The translations under genes and the position numbers were made by a program. From an uncultured Nioella sp. (GTDB taxonomy: Bacteria > Pseudomonadota > Alphaproteobacteria > Rhodobacterales > Rhodobacteraceae): 64,000 bases of DNA. The stretch is taken from the NCBI GenBank assembly GCA_947495575.1, contig CANLZL010000003.1:1-64000 (forward strand), written 5' to 3'. Below, piece after piece: positions 39,715-48,757 of this stretch (its first letter is position 1; every line of letters starts with the position of its first letter). Below the pieces are notes generated by a model. The model saw nothing but the letters and a program-made list of their open reading frames with translations, was not told the origin of the DNA and searched no databases.

Positions 39715-40203
39715 ATGACGATTTCAGTTGGGGCGAAGCTGCCGGATGCCACTCTTCAATTCATGGGGGATGACGGCGTCGAGCATGTGCAGCTTTCCAG
39801 GCTGATCACGGGCAAGAAGGTCGTAATCTTTGGCCTTCCGGGCGCATTTACCGGCACTTGCACCACGTCACATCTTCCTAGTTTCATGCGGACCCGTGAA
39901 GCGTTCTCGGAAAAAGGAATAGACGCGGTGATCTGTATTTCTGCAAACGACCCGTTTGTCGTCGGCGCTTGGAATGAATCAACCGGTGCCAGTGCGTCAG
40001 GTGTCACATTGCTGGGCGATCCGTCTTCATCGTTTATCAAGTCCATCGGCATGGAGTTCTCAGTACCGGCAATAGGATTTCATTATCGATCGCAACGCTA
40101 TGCCTTGGTGGCCGAAGACGGCGTTGTGACCGTTCTGAATACCGAGGAGAAGGAAAACACCTGTCACCTTTCGCGGGGTGAAGAGTTGTTGGAAAAACTC
40201 TGA
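39715..40203 (+). CDS. Peroxiredoxin (Prx5-type redoxin)
   Basis: KKVVIFGLPGAFTGTCTTSHLPSF; single-Cys peroxidatic motif context. Confidence 0.92.
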   Translation: MTISVGAKLPDATLQFMGDDGVEHVQLSRLITGKKVVIFGLPGAFTGTCTTSHLPSFMRTREAFSEKGIDAVICISANDPFVVGAWNESTGASASGVTLLGDPSSSFIKSIGMEFSVPAIGFHYRSQRYALVAEDGVVTVLNTEEKENTCHLSRGEELLEKL

Positions 40204-40209
40204 CCAAAT

Positions 40210-40236
40210 TGGGCCAGGCGAATTGCGCCTGGCCCT
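40210..40236. terminator. Strong hairpin between convergent peroxiredoxin and VOC genes
   Basis: gggccaggcgaattgcgcctggccc perfect stem; weak T-tract so confidence moderate. Confidence 0.5.
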
Positions 40237-40257
40237 CTAAAATGTTGTCACCCGTTT

Positions 40258-40599
40258 CTACCCCGTGGCGCGTTTCCAGATCGCCAGGGGCGCACCTCCC
40301 GGATCTTTCAGGAACGTTGCGGTTCCGGCTGGACCCTCCAAGTTTTCTGCCAGTATCGTCGCCCCGTTCCGTATCGCCTTTGCAGTTTCCGCCGCCAAAT
40401 CTACGACTTCGACATAGGGCACCCATCCGCTGACGTCTGACATAGCGTTGCATGTTGCCGCAAACGGCGTATCGCCAGTAGCAGTCATAAAGGTCATCGA
40501 ACCAATATCCTGCGCTGACCAGCCAAATGTTTTAGTCAGAAAGGCCGTGGTGTCCGCTCGCGCCGACCCAATATTGTCGAACCAAACAAATCCGTTCAT
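40258..40599 (-). CDS. VOC-family protein (glyoxalase/bleomycin resistance fold)
   Basis: MNGFVWFDNIGSARADTTAFLTKTFGW...GPAGTATFLKDPGGAPLAIWK; start placed at 40599 because GGAG lies 6 nt upstream (alternative 40611). Confidence 0.85.
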   Translation of the reverse strand: MNGFVWFDNIGSARADTTAFLTKTFGWSAQDIGSMTFMTATGDTPFAATCNAMSDVSGWVPYVEVVDLAAETAKAIRNGATILAENLEGPAGTATFLKDPGGAPLAIWKRATG

Positions 40600-40611
40600 C
40601 GGTTTCTCCAT

Positions 40612-40628
40612 ACTTGCAAAACGCAAGT
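40612..40628. promoter_or_regulatory. Candidate operator in VOC/HxlR intergenic region
   Basis: ACTTGC-AAAAC-GCAAGT perfect inverted repeat; extra TTGCAAG half-site near 40654. Confidence 0.5.
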
Positions 40629-40689
40629 GAATGGTGCCGGGAGTGCTTTTGAATTGCAAGCGGAATTGTGAACCCCTATCTTGAAGGGC

Positions 40690-41124
40690 ATGGCACACGC
40701 ATCAAAACAACACTGGGTCGGCTGTCCGGTTCGCTATGCAGCAGGCGTATTTGGCGACAAATGGAGTTTTATCCTGCTGCGCGACATGCTGCTGCATGGC
40801 AAGCGCTACTATGGGGATTTCCTGGCGTCCGAGGAGAAGATCTCGACCAATATTCTGGCCGACCGGCTGGCAAAGATGGTCGAAACCGGTATGTTCACGC
40901 GCCATATCGACCCCGAAAAACGTAGCAAAGTCTTCTATTTGCCGACAGCCAAGGCTCGCGGATTGTTGCCCGCATTTCTGGCGATGATGGTCTGGTCGAC
41001 CGAATATGACGAAGCGACAGAAGCACCCGAAAGCTTTGCCAAAGCCTTTCGCGATGACCCAAAGGCCTCGATCCATTGGTATGAACAACAGATCGACCGG
41101 GTGAATGCAGGGCTGCCTGCCTGA
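40690..41124 (+). CDS. HxlR-family winged-helix transcriptional regulator
   Basis: CPVRYAAGVFGDKWSFILLRDMLLHGKRYYGDFLASEEKISTNILADRLAKM. Confidence 0.93.
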   Translation: MAHASKQHWVGCPVRYAAGVFGDKWSFILLRDMLLHGKRYYGDFLASEEKISTNILADRLAKMVETGMFTRHIDPEKRSKVFYLPTAKARGLLPAFLAMMVWSTEYDEATEAPESFAKAFRDDPKASIHWYEQQIDRVNAGLPA

Positions 41125-41141
41125 GCCGACAGCCCATATGT

Positions 41142-41933
41142 TTATGCGTCGATTGTGATCTGAGTTTGGGTCGGGAACGGAATATCAATTCCGGCCTCGT
41201 CAAAAGCCTCTTTCACCGCACGGGTCAGGGCAAATTTCAGATCCCAATAATCGCTCGCGTCACACCAAAGGCGCAGTGTGAAATCGACCGAACTATCGCC
41301 CAGATTGGTGACTTTCACGAAAGGCTCTGGGTCGGAATGCACACGATCATCAGCAGCGATGCAGGCCCTGAGAACCTCTTCGGTTTTTTTCAAGTCACTG
41401 TCATAGCTGACGCCGAACACTAGATCGCAACGACGGGTCTCATAATGCGAGTAATTGGTAATGGAAGACGAAAAAATATCGCCGTTTGGTACGATGATCT
41501 TGACGTGATCGGGTGTGGTCAACCCGGTCGTGAACAACGTTATTTCATCCACGGTTCCGGATTCGCCCGCAGCGCTGATATAGTCGCCCACTTTGAACGG
41601 ACGCAGGGCCACCAAAAGCACACCGGCGGCCAAATTGGCCAGCGACCCCTGCAAGGCCAGACCGATCGCCAGACCGGCCGCACCCACGATGGCGGCAAGC
41701 GATGTTGTCTGAATGCCGAACCGGCCAAGAATAAAGATAATCGCCAACGCCAAAATGGCGTAACGCGCAACGCTTCCAAGGAAGCTGAACAGCGTTACGT
41801 CCAGTTCTTCGTTGTCTTTCGCAATCTGAACAATGCGGGTTTTGACAAACGCACTGATCCAAAGGGCCGCAATAATGATCGCCAGCGCAACGCCGATATT
41901 GATCACCAGATCCAGCCAGAAATTCCCGGTCAT
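41142..41933 (-). CDS. MscS-family mechanosensitive ion channel
   Basis: AIVGAAGLAIGLALQGSLANLAAGVLLVALRPFKVGDYI. Confidence 0.94.
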   Translation of the reverse strand: MTGNFWLDLVINIGVALAIIIAALWISAFVKTRIVQIAKDNEELDVTLFSFLGSVARYAILALAIIFILGRFGIQTTSLAAIVGAAGLAIGLALQGSLANLAAGVLLVALRPFKVGDYISAAGESGTVDEITLFTTGLTTPDHVKIIVPNGDIFSSSITNYSHYETRRCDLVFGVSYDSDLKKTEEVLRACIAADDRVHSDPEPFVKVTNLGDSSVDFTLRLWCDASDYWDLKFALTRAVKEAFDEAGIDIPFPTQTQITIDA

Positions 41934-42093
41934 GTTGTCTCTCCCGTCAATGACCCATGTTTGACGGGCGGCTTACGCATCCTGTCGACCTGTTCGCAAG
42001 TGCGTTAATCCCTACCCGAGTGGAAATTGATGGTATTTTGCCGAACTCGACGTAGATTTGAGCTGGCATTCGCAATTAGGTCGAGAAATTACC

Positions 42094-42480
42094 ATGTCCC
42101 TTCACCCACCTATTCCCATCTTCCGCAGCTTTGATGAGGCCAAAGCGCGGGATTTTTACGTAGATTTCCTTGGCTTTGACATCGTGTTCGAACATCGCTT
42201 TGAACCGGGAACGCCGCTGTATATGGCCGTCAAGAAGGGGGATTGCGAGTTGCACATATCCGAGCATCACGGCGATGCGACACCGGGGTCGGCGGTTCGG
42301 ATCGAGTTGCCGGATGTGCATGCCTATTCCGAGGAACTAAATGCCAAGCGCTATAAACATTCCCGCCCCGGCGTTCAAAAACAGCCCTGGGGTTGGTATG
42401 ATATGACGATTGCGGACCCGTTCGGAAATCGGTTGATCTTTTGCACCGATATCCCGGTAGAGGATCAGGAGGCGAGCTGA
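42094..42480 (+). CDS. Glyoxalase superfamily / bleomycin-resistance-like protein
   Basis: PIPIFRSFDEAKARDFYVDFLGFDIVFEHRFEPGTPLYMAV...DPFGNRLIFC. Confidence 0.9.
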   Translation: MSLHPPIPIFRSFDEAKARDFYVDFLGFDIVFEHRFEPGTPLYMAVKKGDCELHISEHHGDATPGSAVRIELPDVHAYSEELNAKRYKHSRPGVQKQPWGWYDMTIADPFGNRLIFCTDIPVEDQEAS

Positions 42481-42743
42481 TCCATGCGTGTCGCCATTTG
42501 AATATCCAATGCGCTCAGATCCTGCTTGTCATGCGTCGTGAGCGTGACATCAACCGTGCGGTAGACATTTGACCAATCAGGGTGGTGGTTCAGCTTTTCT
42601 GCCACCAGCGCGGCCTGCGTCATCCAGCCAAAGGCCTCGATGAAGTTTTTGAACTGAAACCGTTTGAAAATTGCGGTTTTGTCGCTGCTGAGTTGCCAGC
42701 CGCTGGCCAATAGCGGCGCCAGTTCGTTTTCAGATACACTCAT
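42465..42743 (-). CDS. phhB: 4a-hydroxytetrahydrobiopterin dehydratase
   Basis: FKNFIEAFGWMTQAALVAEKLNHHPDWSNVYRTVDVTLTTHD. Confidence 0.94.
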   Translation of the reverse strand: MSVSENELAPLLASGWQLSSDKTAIFKRFQFKNFIEAFGWMTQAALVAEKLNHHPDWSNVYRTVDVTLTTHDKQDLSALDIQMATRMDQLAS

Positions 42744-43927
42744 TCCTGTTCCTCCACCTGTGCTTGGCGAAAGGGCCCGTAAGAGGTGAGCACCTCGATA
42801 TCTTGTTCGACGGCATCGCGTTCAGCCTCAAGATAGCGCGCCACCGCACCGGCGAAGCCCTGATCCGCCATCCAATGCAGCGAGTGGATGGAGACCGGCA
42901 AATAGCCACGCGCCAATTTGTGATCACCCTGCGCGCCGGCCTCGACCCGGGTCAGCCCCATGTTAATCGCGGCCTCGATGGCCTGATAATAGCATAGCTC
43001 GAAATGCAGGCAGGGGTGATGTTCGGTGCAGCCCCAGTAACGCCCAAAGAGCGCATCCCGCCCGATGAAATTCAGCGCCCCAGCCACAGCGCGGCCTTCG
43101 CGTATTGCCAAAACAAGCAAAATATCCTCACGCATGGTCTCTTGCGCGATGTCGAAAAATTGGCGCGTTAAATAGGGAGAGCCCCATTTGCGCGCGCCGG
43201 TGTCCTGGTAGAAAACCCAGAAATCATCCCAGTGCTCCGGTTCGATCTGATCACCGGTCAGTGTTACAATCTGCCCGCCAAAATCCTGCGCCTGACGACG
43301 TTCCTTGCGGATCGCCTTGCGCTTGCGCGAGGCGAGGCTGGCCAGAAAGGCGTCGAAATCCGCGTAGCCTGCATTTTGCCAGTGATATTGTTGCGTCACC
43401 CGGTGCAGCAGGCCCATTTGCGCACCGGCCTCTGCTTCGTCTTCAGTGCAAAAAGTGAAATGGACCGAGGAAAGCCCGTTGTTTTCGGCCAACTGCAACG
43501 CACCCTGAACCAAAGCAGCTCGGCCTGCGCCCTCCCATCCCGGTTTCGTCAGAAACCGGCGTCCCGTGGCTGGAGTGAACGGCACTGCCACCTGTAGCTT
43601 TGGATAGTAACGCCCGCCGGCCTCTTCATAGGCATGGGCCCAATTGTGATCGAAGATGTATTCGCCTTGGCTGTGGCCCTTGGCATAAAGCGGGGCAACG
43701 GCAATGACCTGATCGTTTGCGCGGGCCACCAGATAACGGGGCTGCCAGCCAGTGCCAGGACCGACCGACCCGCTTTCCTCCAACGCGCTGAGGAACCGGT
43801 AGGTGGTGAAAGGATCGTCCGGTCGGCCATCAGCGTCCTCTGGGCAGGCGCAGCTATCCCAATCCTCAGGCGCGATATCGCCCAGATGGGTAAAGGCCGT
43901 GATCTCGATTTGAGTCTCGCCGTCCAT
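42740..43927 (-). CDS. FemAB-like GNAT family protein (COG3146/DUF482 type)
   Basis: YIFDHNWAHAYEEAGGRYYPKLQVAVPFTPATGRRFL; SRKRKAIRKERR; GCTEHHPCLHFELCYYQAIEAAINMGL. Confidence 0.9.
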   Translation of the reverse strand: MDGETQIEITAFTHLGDIAPEDWDSCACPEDADGRPDDPFTTYRFLSALEESGSVGPGTGWQPRYLVARANDQVIAVAPLYAKGHSQGEYIFDHNWAHAYEEAGGRYYPKLQVAVPFTPATGRRFLTKPGWEGAGRAALVQGALQLAENNGLSSVHFTFCTEDEAEAGAQMGLLHRVTQQYHWQNAGYADFDAFLASLASRKRKAIRKERRQAQDFGGQIVTLTGDQIEPEHWDDFWVFYQDTGARKWGSPYLTRQFFDIAQETMREDILLVLAIREGRAVAGALNFIGRDALFGRYWGCTEHHPCLHFELCYYQAIEAAINMGLTRVEAGAQGDHKLARGYLPVSIHSLHWMADQGFAGAVARYLEAERDAVEQDIEVLTSYGPFRQAQVEEQE

Positions 43928-43979
43928 AACAGGTCCTGTATTGATCTATCCCATCAAGATGGGCCTCAGTGGCTGCCGG

Positions 43980-44309
43980 TCAATCCTCCGACCGCTGAAT
44001 TCGGATCGCGACTGCATCAAGCGCCAGCATTGACGCCAGCCCGACACCGGCAAGGCCAAGTGCCAGCGAAAGGCCCCGCTCAAAAACTGCCAATACCAGA
44101 AGAACCACCGCAGCCCATTCGAGAATCATAGCCGTCATGGCCGAGGTGAGGCCCGTCATAAGGCCCGCTGCGCAAAGTATGATCAGGATCAGCGAAAGGG
44201 AATAGTCCGTTCCCTCAAGCCACTCCCTGACTTCCACCCGAAACACAACCAGCAGGGCCACCAAGGTCAAAAGACCAGCCAGACTGTGACTAGTCCGTAG
44301 GGCGTTCAT
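43980..44309 (-). CDS. Small hypothetical membrane protein
   Basis: Three hydrophobic segments; 4-nt overlap with GDPD gene. Confidence 0.7.
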   Translation of the reverse strand: MNALRTSHSLAGLLTLVALLVVFRVEVREWLEGTDYSLSLILIILCAAGLMTGLTSAMTAMILEWAAVVLLVLAVFERGLSLALGLAGVGLASMLALDAVAIRIQRSED

Positions 44310-45058
44310 GCCAGATAGCCCTCGAAAGTGATATTATCGGCCACCAAACGCGCTTCGACCTCTTGTTCGGCACTTTTGACTGTCCAGCATAATACTGGAA
44401 CGCCACGTGCCTTCAATTCTGCCACTGAATGGTCGTTCAAATCTGCGCGGTCATGACTGATGAAGCTTGCACCAACGCGGTCGAAATCCGAGATGGCCTT
44501 CAGCGCTTCAAGACGCGCTTCACCGAGGGGCGCCCATTCCGGATCACCATAGCTTCCGGTCACAATGCCCCTTGGAATATCCGGCGCGGCAGCACCAAAA
44601 GCGGCCACAGAATGCGGATTGAAACTCATCACAGCGACAGGGCCGTCGTAAGATTCCAGGATCTTGGCCACTTGATACTCTAGTTCCTCGTCGACGTAGC
44701 CCATCACCCGTGTCTGATCTTTTATCTCGATCAGCAACGGTGCGCGGCCTGCAACCAAATCCAGCACGTCCGCTAATGTTGGGATACCCTCGTCGGTTTC
44801 CAGCAATCGCACATCTTCCAAATCGGCTGTGTTGCGGAATTTGAGCATCACCTCCTGTCCTGCCATGCGAACAAGGTCATAGTCGTGAAACGCCAGCGGC
44901 ACGCCATCGCCCGCCGCCTGAATGTCGATCTCGACGCCATATCCAGCCTCAACAGCCGCGCGAATGGCCGCCATCGAATTTTCCGGGCGGCCTGCCGTCC
45001 GATCGTGCAAACCGCGATGGGCAATTGGTGTGCCAAGGAACGCGTTGGGCAAGGTCAT
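44306..45058 (-). CDS. Glycerophosphodiester phosphodiesterase
   Basis: PIAHRGLHDRTAGRPENSMAAIRAAVEAGYGVEIDIQAAGDGVPLAFHD. Confidence 0.94.
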   Translation of the reverse strand: MTLPNAFLGTPIAHRGLHDRTAGRPENSMAAIRAAVEAGYGVEIDIQAAGDGVPLAFHDYDLVRMAGQEVMLKFRNTADLEDVRLLETDEGIPTLADVLDLVAGRAPLLIEIKDQTRVMGYVDEELEYQVAKILESYDGPVAVMSFNPHSVAAFGAAAPDIPRGIVTGSYGDPEWAPLGEARLEALKAISDFDRVGASFISHDRADLNDHSVAELKARGVPVLCWTVKSAEQEVEARLVADNITFEGYLA

Positions 45059-45516
45059 TTGATTTCAAAGACCCCGTCTATTTCCACTGCAACGCCAAAT
45101 GGAAGGGAGGCTGCTGAAACGGCAGAGCGGGCATGTTTTCCTGCCTCGCCAAGGGCTTCTCCAAGAAAATCAGACGCGCCATTAATGACCTTCGGCTGGT
45201 CGACAAAATCGCCGGTTGAATTGACAAAGCCAGTCAGTTTGATCACCCGCACAAGTCGATCCAGATCGCCGTCACAGGCCGCTTTGACCTGAGCCAGCAG
45301 GTTGATCGCACAGATCTTGGCAGCTGCGGCACCATCTTCGACGGACATATCAGCGCCCAGTTTGCCGATGATCATTTCGCCATCCTTCATGGCAATTTGT
45401 CCGGAGACATGTACAAGCGATCCGCTTTGCACAAAGGGCACGTAATTGGCGGCAGGTGCAGGTGCGTCAGGCAAAGTTACGCCCAGCTCGGCCAAGCGGG
45501 TCTCATAGGTGCTCAT
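45055..45516 (-). CDS. RidA family protein (enamine/imine deaminase-like)
   Basis: LVHVSGQIAMKDGEMIIGKLGADMSVEDGAAAAKICAINLLAQVKA; YjgF/RidA architecture. Confidence 0.9.
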   Translation of the reverse strand: MSTYETRLAELGVTLPDAPAPAANYVPFVQSGSLVHVSGQIAMKDGEMIIGKLGADMSVEDGAAAAKICAINLLAQVKAACDGDLDRLVRVIKLTGFVNSTGDFVDQPKVINGASDFLGEALGEAGKHARSAVSAASLPFGVAVEIDGVFEIK

Positions 45517-45589
45517 CAGGGATCTCCGGTGTCAGGAAAAGCGATTCTCGACCGGCACGTTAGCGATGCGCCCGCCCCTTGGGAAGCAG

Positions 45590-46897
45590 TCAGCTTTCGC
45601 GAAACGCCCGGTTGAAATAATCGGCAAGGGGCTGCAGCAGGTAGGCCAATGGTGTGCGGTCAGCAGTGCGAATAAACGCCTCTACCGGCATACCCGGCAG
45701 AAGCGTCAGACCGTTCAACCGCTCAACTTCACCCTCGTTCAATACAATCTCGGCCTCGTAGAAACTTGCTCCGGTATTGTTATCGGTGAATGCGTCGGCT
45801 GAAACTTGGCTGACGCGACCAAAAAGTTCAGGCGTCGTGCGCGTATCAAATACAGGAAACCGCAGTACAGCGTTCTGGCCAACAAAGACTTCGTCAACAT
45901 TTGTTGGCTGAACTCGAGTTGAAATCACCAACGGGCGGTCTTGTGGGACAAGGAACAAAACAGGCTCCGCCGCCTGAATTACTGACCGTTCGCCAAAAAC
46001 CTGCAATCCGTAGACTACGCCGCTGACCGGTGCGCGCATGACCATTTCATCCAATTGCCGCGCGAACGCGCGTTGGCGCTCGGCCAGTTCGGCCACTTGA
46101 ACGCGCACTTCTCGTAGTTGCTCGATCGCTTCTTCGCGGCGCTCTGTCTCTAGTTGCAGTATGGCAAGATTGATTTCGGTAATGCGCCCTTCGGCTTCTG
46201 CCCGTGACGCATCCAGTTCTCCGATGGATCCCAATAGTCGCGCGCTTTCGCGTTGCAGGGTCAGGCCGCGGGTCGCCTCCGTCAAACCGCGTTCAACCAA
46301 ATCCAGAACGTTGACCAATTCGGCATTCACCAGGTCGCTTTGCTCAGTCAATGCCAGCCTTTGGGCGCCAATGCCCTCGATTTGAGATCGAGTTTGGTCG
46401 GCCCTCCTGTTTAGTTGATCCATTTCTTGGGCCAATGTTTCTGATCGAGCCACGAAAAGGTTCGATTGGCCTTCAAGTATTTCGGCAAGGGCTGCATCTT
46501 CGGCCGCTGCGTCCAGCAAATCTTGTGGGTAGTTCACCTGTTCCAACCCGTCGCGTTCGGCCTCCAAACGGGCTTGCCTCGCGCGCCATTCGTTCAATTG
46601 CGCCGTGACCACGGAAAGGTTTGATTGAATGACCGAGCCGTCCAGCCGGATCAGTACATCCCCCTCGGCAACCAACTGGCCTTCGTCGACCTCCAGCGCC
46701 GCGACAACTCCGCCTTCTGGGTGCTGAATGGCCTGTCTGTTTTGATCCACTTCGATTTGGCCCGATGCCACGACGGCGCCCGCGATATTCGAAAATGCTG
46801 CCCAGGCGCCAAATCCGCCAACCAAGATGACCAGTGACAGAAAACCTAGGACAAGTGGGCCCCTGGCAGACCACGCAGGTTTTGTTGCCATGCTCAT
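45590..46897 (-). CDS. HlyD/PrsE-type type I secretion membrane-fusion protein
   Basis: GAVVASGQIEVDQNRQAIQHPEGGVVAALEVDEGQLVAEGDVLIRLD. Confidence 0.93.
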   Translation of the reverse strand: MSMATKPAWSARGPLVLGFLSLVILVGGFGAWAAFSNIAGAVVASGQIEVDQNRQAIQHPEGGVVAALEVDEGQLVAEGDVLIRLDGSVIQSNLSVVTAQLNEWRARQARLEAERDGLEQVNYPQDLLDAAAEDAALAEILEGQSNLFVARSETLAQEMDQLNRRADQTRSQIEGIGAQRLALTEQSDLVNAELVNVLDLVERGLTEATRGLTLQRESARLLGSIGELDASRAEAEGRITEINLAILQLETERREEAIEQLREVRVQVAELAERQRAFARQLDEMVMRAPVSGVVYGLQVFGERSVIQAAEPVLFLVPQDRPLVISTRVQPTNVDEVFVGQNAVLRFPVFDTRTTPELFGRVSQVSADAFTDNNTGASFYEAEIVLNEGEVERLNGLTLLPGMPVEAFIRTADRTPLAYLLQPLADYFNRAFRES

Positions 46898-48642
46898 TGG
46901 ACCCCTCCTTGCGCTGAGGGTTTTTGGGCTGTCTGGGTAACTTCCTGATGATTTTGCAGCACTTTTTTTAGAACTTCATCGCGCGGACCAAAGGCGCGCT
47001 GCAAACCGTTTTCCAGAACCAAAAGCGTGTCACATTCTTTGATTGCTGCGGGCCTATGGGCCATGATCAACACGGCTTTACCCTCGGCCTTCATGGTGCG
47101 AATGGCCTTGTTCAGGGACTCGCTGCCCTCATTATCCAGATTTGAATTCGGCTCATCCAACACAAGAATGACTGGGTCTCCATATAGGGCTCGCGCCAGG
47201 CCAACCCGTTGAATTTGCCCGCCGGACAATTTCGAACTTTCCGGGCTCATGACCGTATCATAGCCATTGACCTGATTGCGGATCATCTGGTCAGCATCGG
47301 CCTTGCGCGCGGCCAGAACAACCTGTTCAGGATCTGGGTTCTCGTCCAGGCGCGCAATGTTTTCGGCCAATGTCCCATCAAACAGGCTAACTCTCTGCGG
47401 CAAATATCCCAGCAAACTACCTAGGACGTCTGGGTCGTACTGATCCAACGTCGCACCATCCAGGCGAATTTGCCCCCCGGCAGGTTGCCAGACTCCGGTT
47501 AATGCCTTGGCCAAAGTAGACTTGCCTGACCCAGAGGGGCCAATGACGCCCATGGCCTGACCCGGTTCAACCTTGAAACTTACCATGCGCAACGTCGCTT
47601 GGTTATGACCGGGTGGCACAACTGACAACTGATTGGCAACCAGCGAAGCGGAAGGGCGTGGCAGGGGCAATCGTTTGGGTTCAGGGCGCACTTCGTTCAA
47701 CAAGATATGTAGCCGACGCCAGCCATGTCGCGCCCGCGCGATTGATTGCCATTGGCCGATTGCCATTTCGATTGGCGCCAGGGCCCGCCCCAGAAGGATC
47801 GACCCTGCAATCATTGCGCCTGCGGTCAGTTCGTTTTGCAGCACCAGATAGGCCCCAAGGCCCAACATTGCGGATTGCAGAAACAGCCGCAATGTTTTGG
47901 TCAATGTCGTAAATCCACCAACGCGATCAGCCGCCGAAATGGTTTGCCCCAGGGCCCGCGTCCGCAAATGCCGCCAGCGCGCCAAGGCACGTGACTGCAT
48001 GCCGAGGCTGCGCACCAATTCAGATTCTGATTGCAGACGAACGGCCATCCTGTCTGCCGTCATGGCGGCACTGTTTGCCTCCATCAGCGGCTGACTGGAT
48101 TTAGCCTGATTGAGAAGGGTTATCAAAACCAGCAGGACACCGCCGGACAGAGCGAGCCATCCAAGCCAAGGATGAAAAACAAAGATCGCCAGCAAGAAAA
48201 CTGGCGTCCAGGGCAAGTCAAAAATGGATAAAAATACCGGAGATGAGAGCAACCTCTGTACCGCCTCAAGATCGGCAAGTCCGGTTTGAGCGCCGCCAAC
48301 ACGTGCCGCCCGCGCCAGAGAAGCACGAAAGACACGGTCATCCAGCCCGTCTTGCAATCGGGCGCCAATCCGCGCGGCAATTCGTCCGCGAGAATAATCC
48401 AATAGCCCCATCATCAGGAAAAGAAACGTAACAAGCAGGGACAATGCCAACAGCGTTTCTTCCGAGCCGCTGCCCAAAACCCGGTCATAGACCTGCAGCA
48501 TGTAAAGCGGTCCAGTCAGCATCAGCAAATTGGTAAACATGCTGAAAATGAACACCGCCAATAGCAATCGCCCGTTCCGGCGACGCGCCTCGGCCAATTC
48601 CTCCGAGCGCCCGGAATCTGCATTTTGTGGCTGTTTTGTCAT
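46894..48642 (-). CDS. PrsD-type type I secretion ABC permease/ATPase
   Basis: MGVIGPSGSGKSTLAKALTGVW; LSGGQIQRVGLARALYGDPVILVLDEPNSNLD; TM domain YMLQVYDRVLGSGSEETLLAL. Confidence 0.94.
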   Translation of the reverse strand: MTKQPQNADSGRSEELAEARRRNGRLLLAVFIFSMFTNLLMLTGPLYMLQVYDRVLGSGSEETLLALSLLVTFLFLMMGLLDYSRGRIAARIGARLQDGLDDRVFRASLARAARVGGAQTGLADLEAVQRLLSSPVFLSIFDLPWTPVFLLAIFVFHPWLGWLALSGGVLLVLITLLNQAKSSQPLMEANSAAMTADRMAVRLQSESELVRSLGMQSRALARWRHLRTRALGQTISAADRVGGFTTLTKTLRLFLQSAMLGLGAYLVLQNELTAGAMIAGSILLGRALAPIEMAIGQWQSIARARHGWRRLHILLNEVRPEPKRLPLPRPSASLVANQLSVVPPGHNQATLRMVSFKVEPGQAMGVIGPSGSGKSTLAKALTGVWQPAGGQIRLDGATLDQYDPDVLGSLLGYLPQRVSLFDGTLAENIARLDENPDPEQVVLAARKADADQMIRNQVNGYDTVMSPESSKLSGGQIQRVGLARALYGDPVILVLDEPNSNLDNEGSESLNKAIRTMKAEGKAVLIMAHRPAAIKECDTLLVLENGLQRAFGPRDEVLKKVLQNHQEVTQTAQKPSAQGGVQ

Positions 48643-48757
48643 CTGCCTTTGCGGGCCTCCGCCTGAATGATGCTAATTTGGACCGCCGATGTTGACAGCC
48701 CCGCCACAGTCCCTACCAAAAGCAGTGCGCCAGTGGAATTGAGTCTGGCCAACATCT

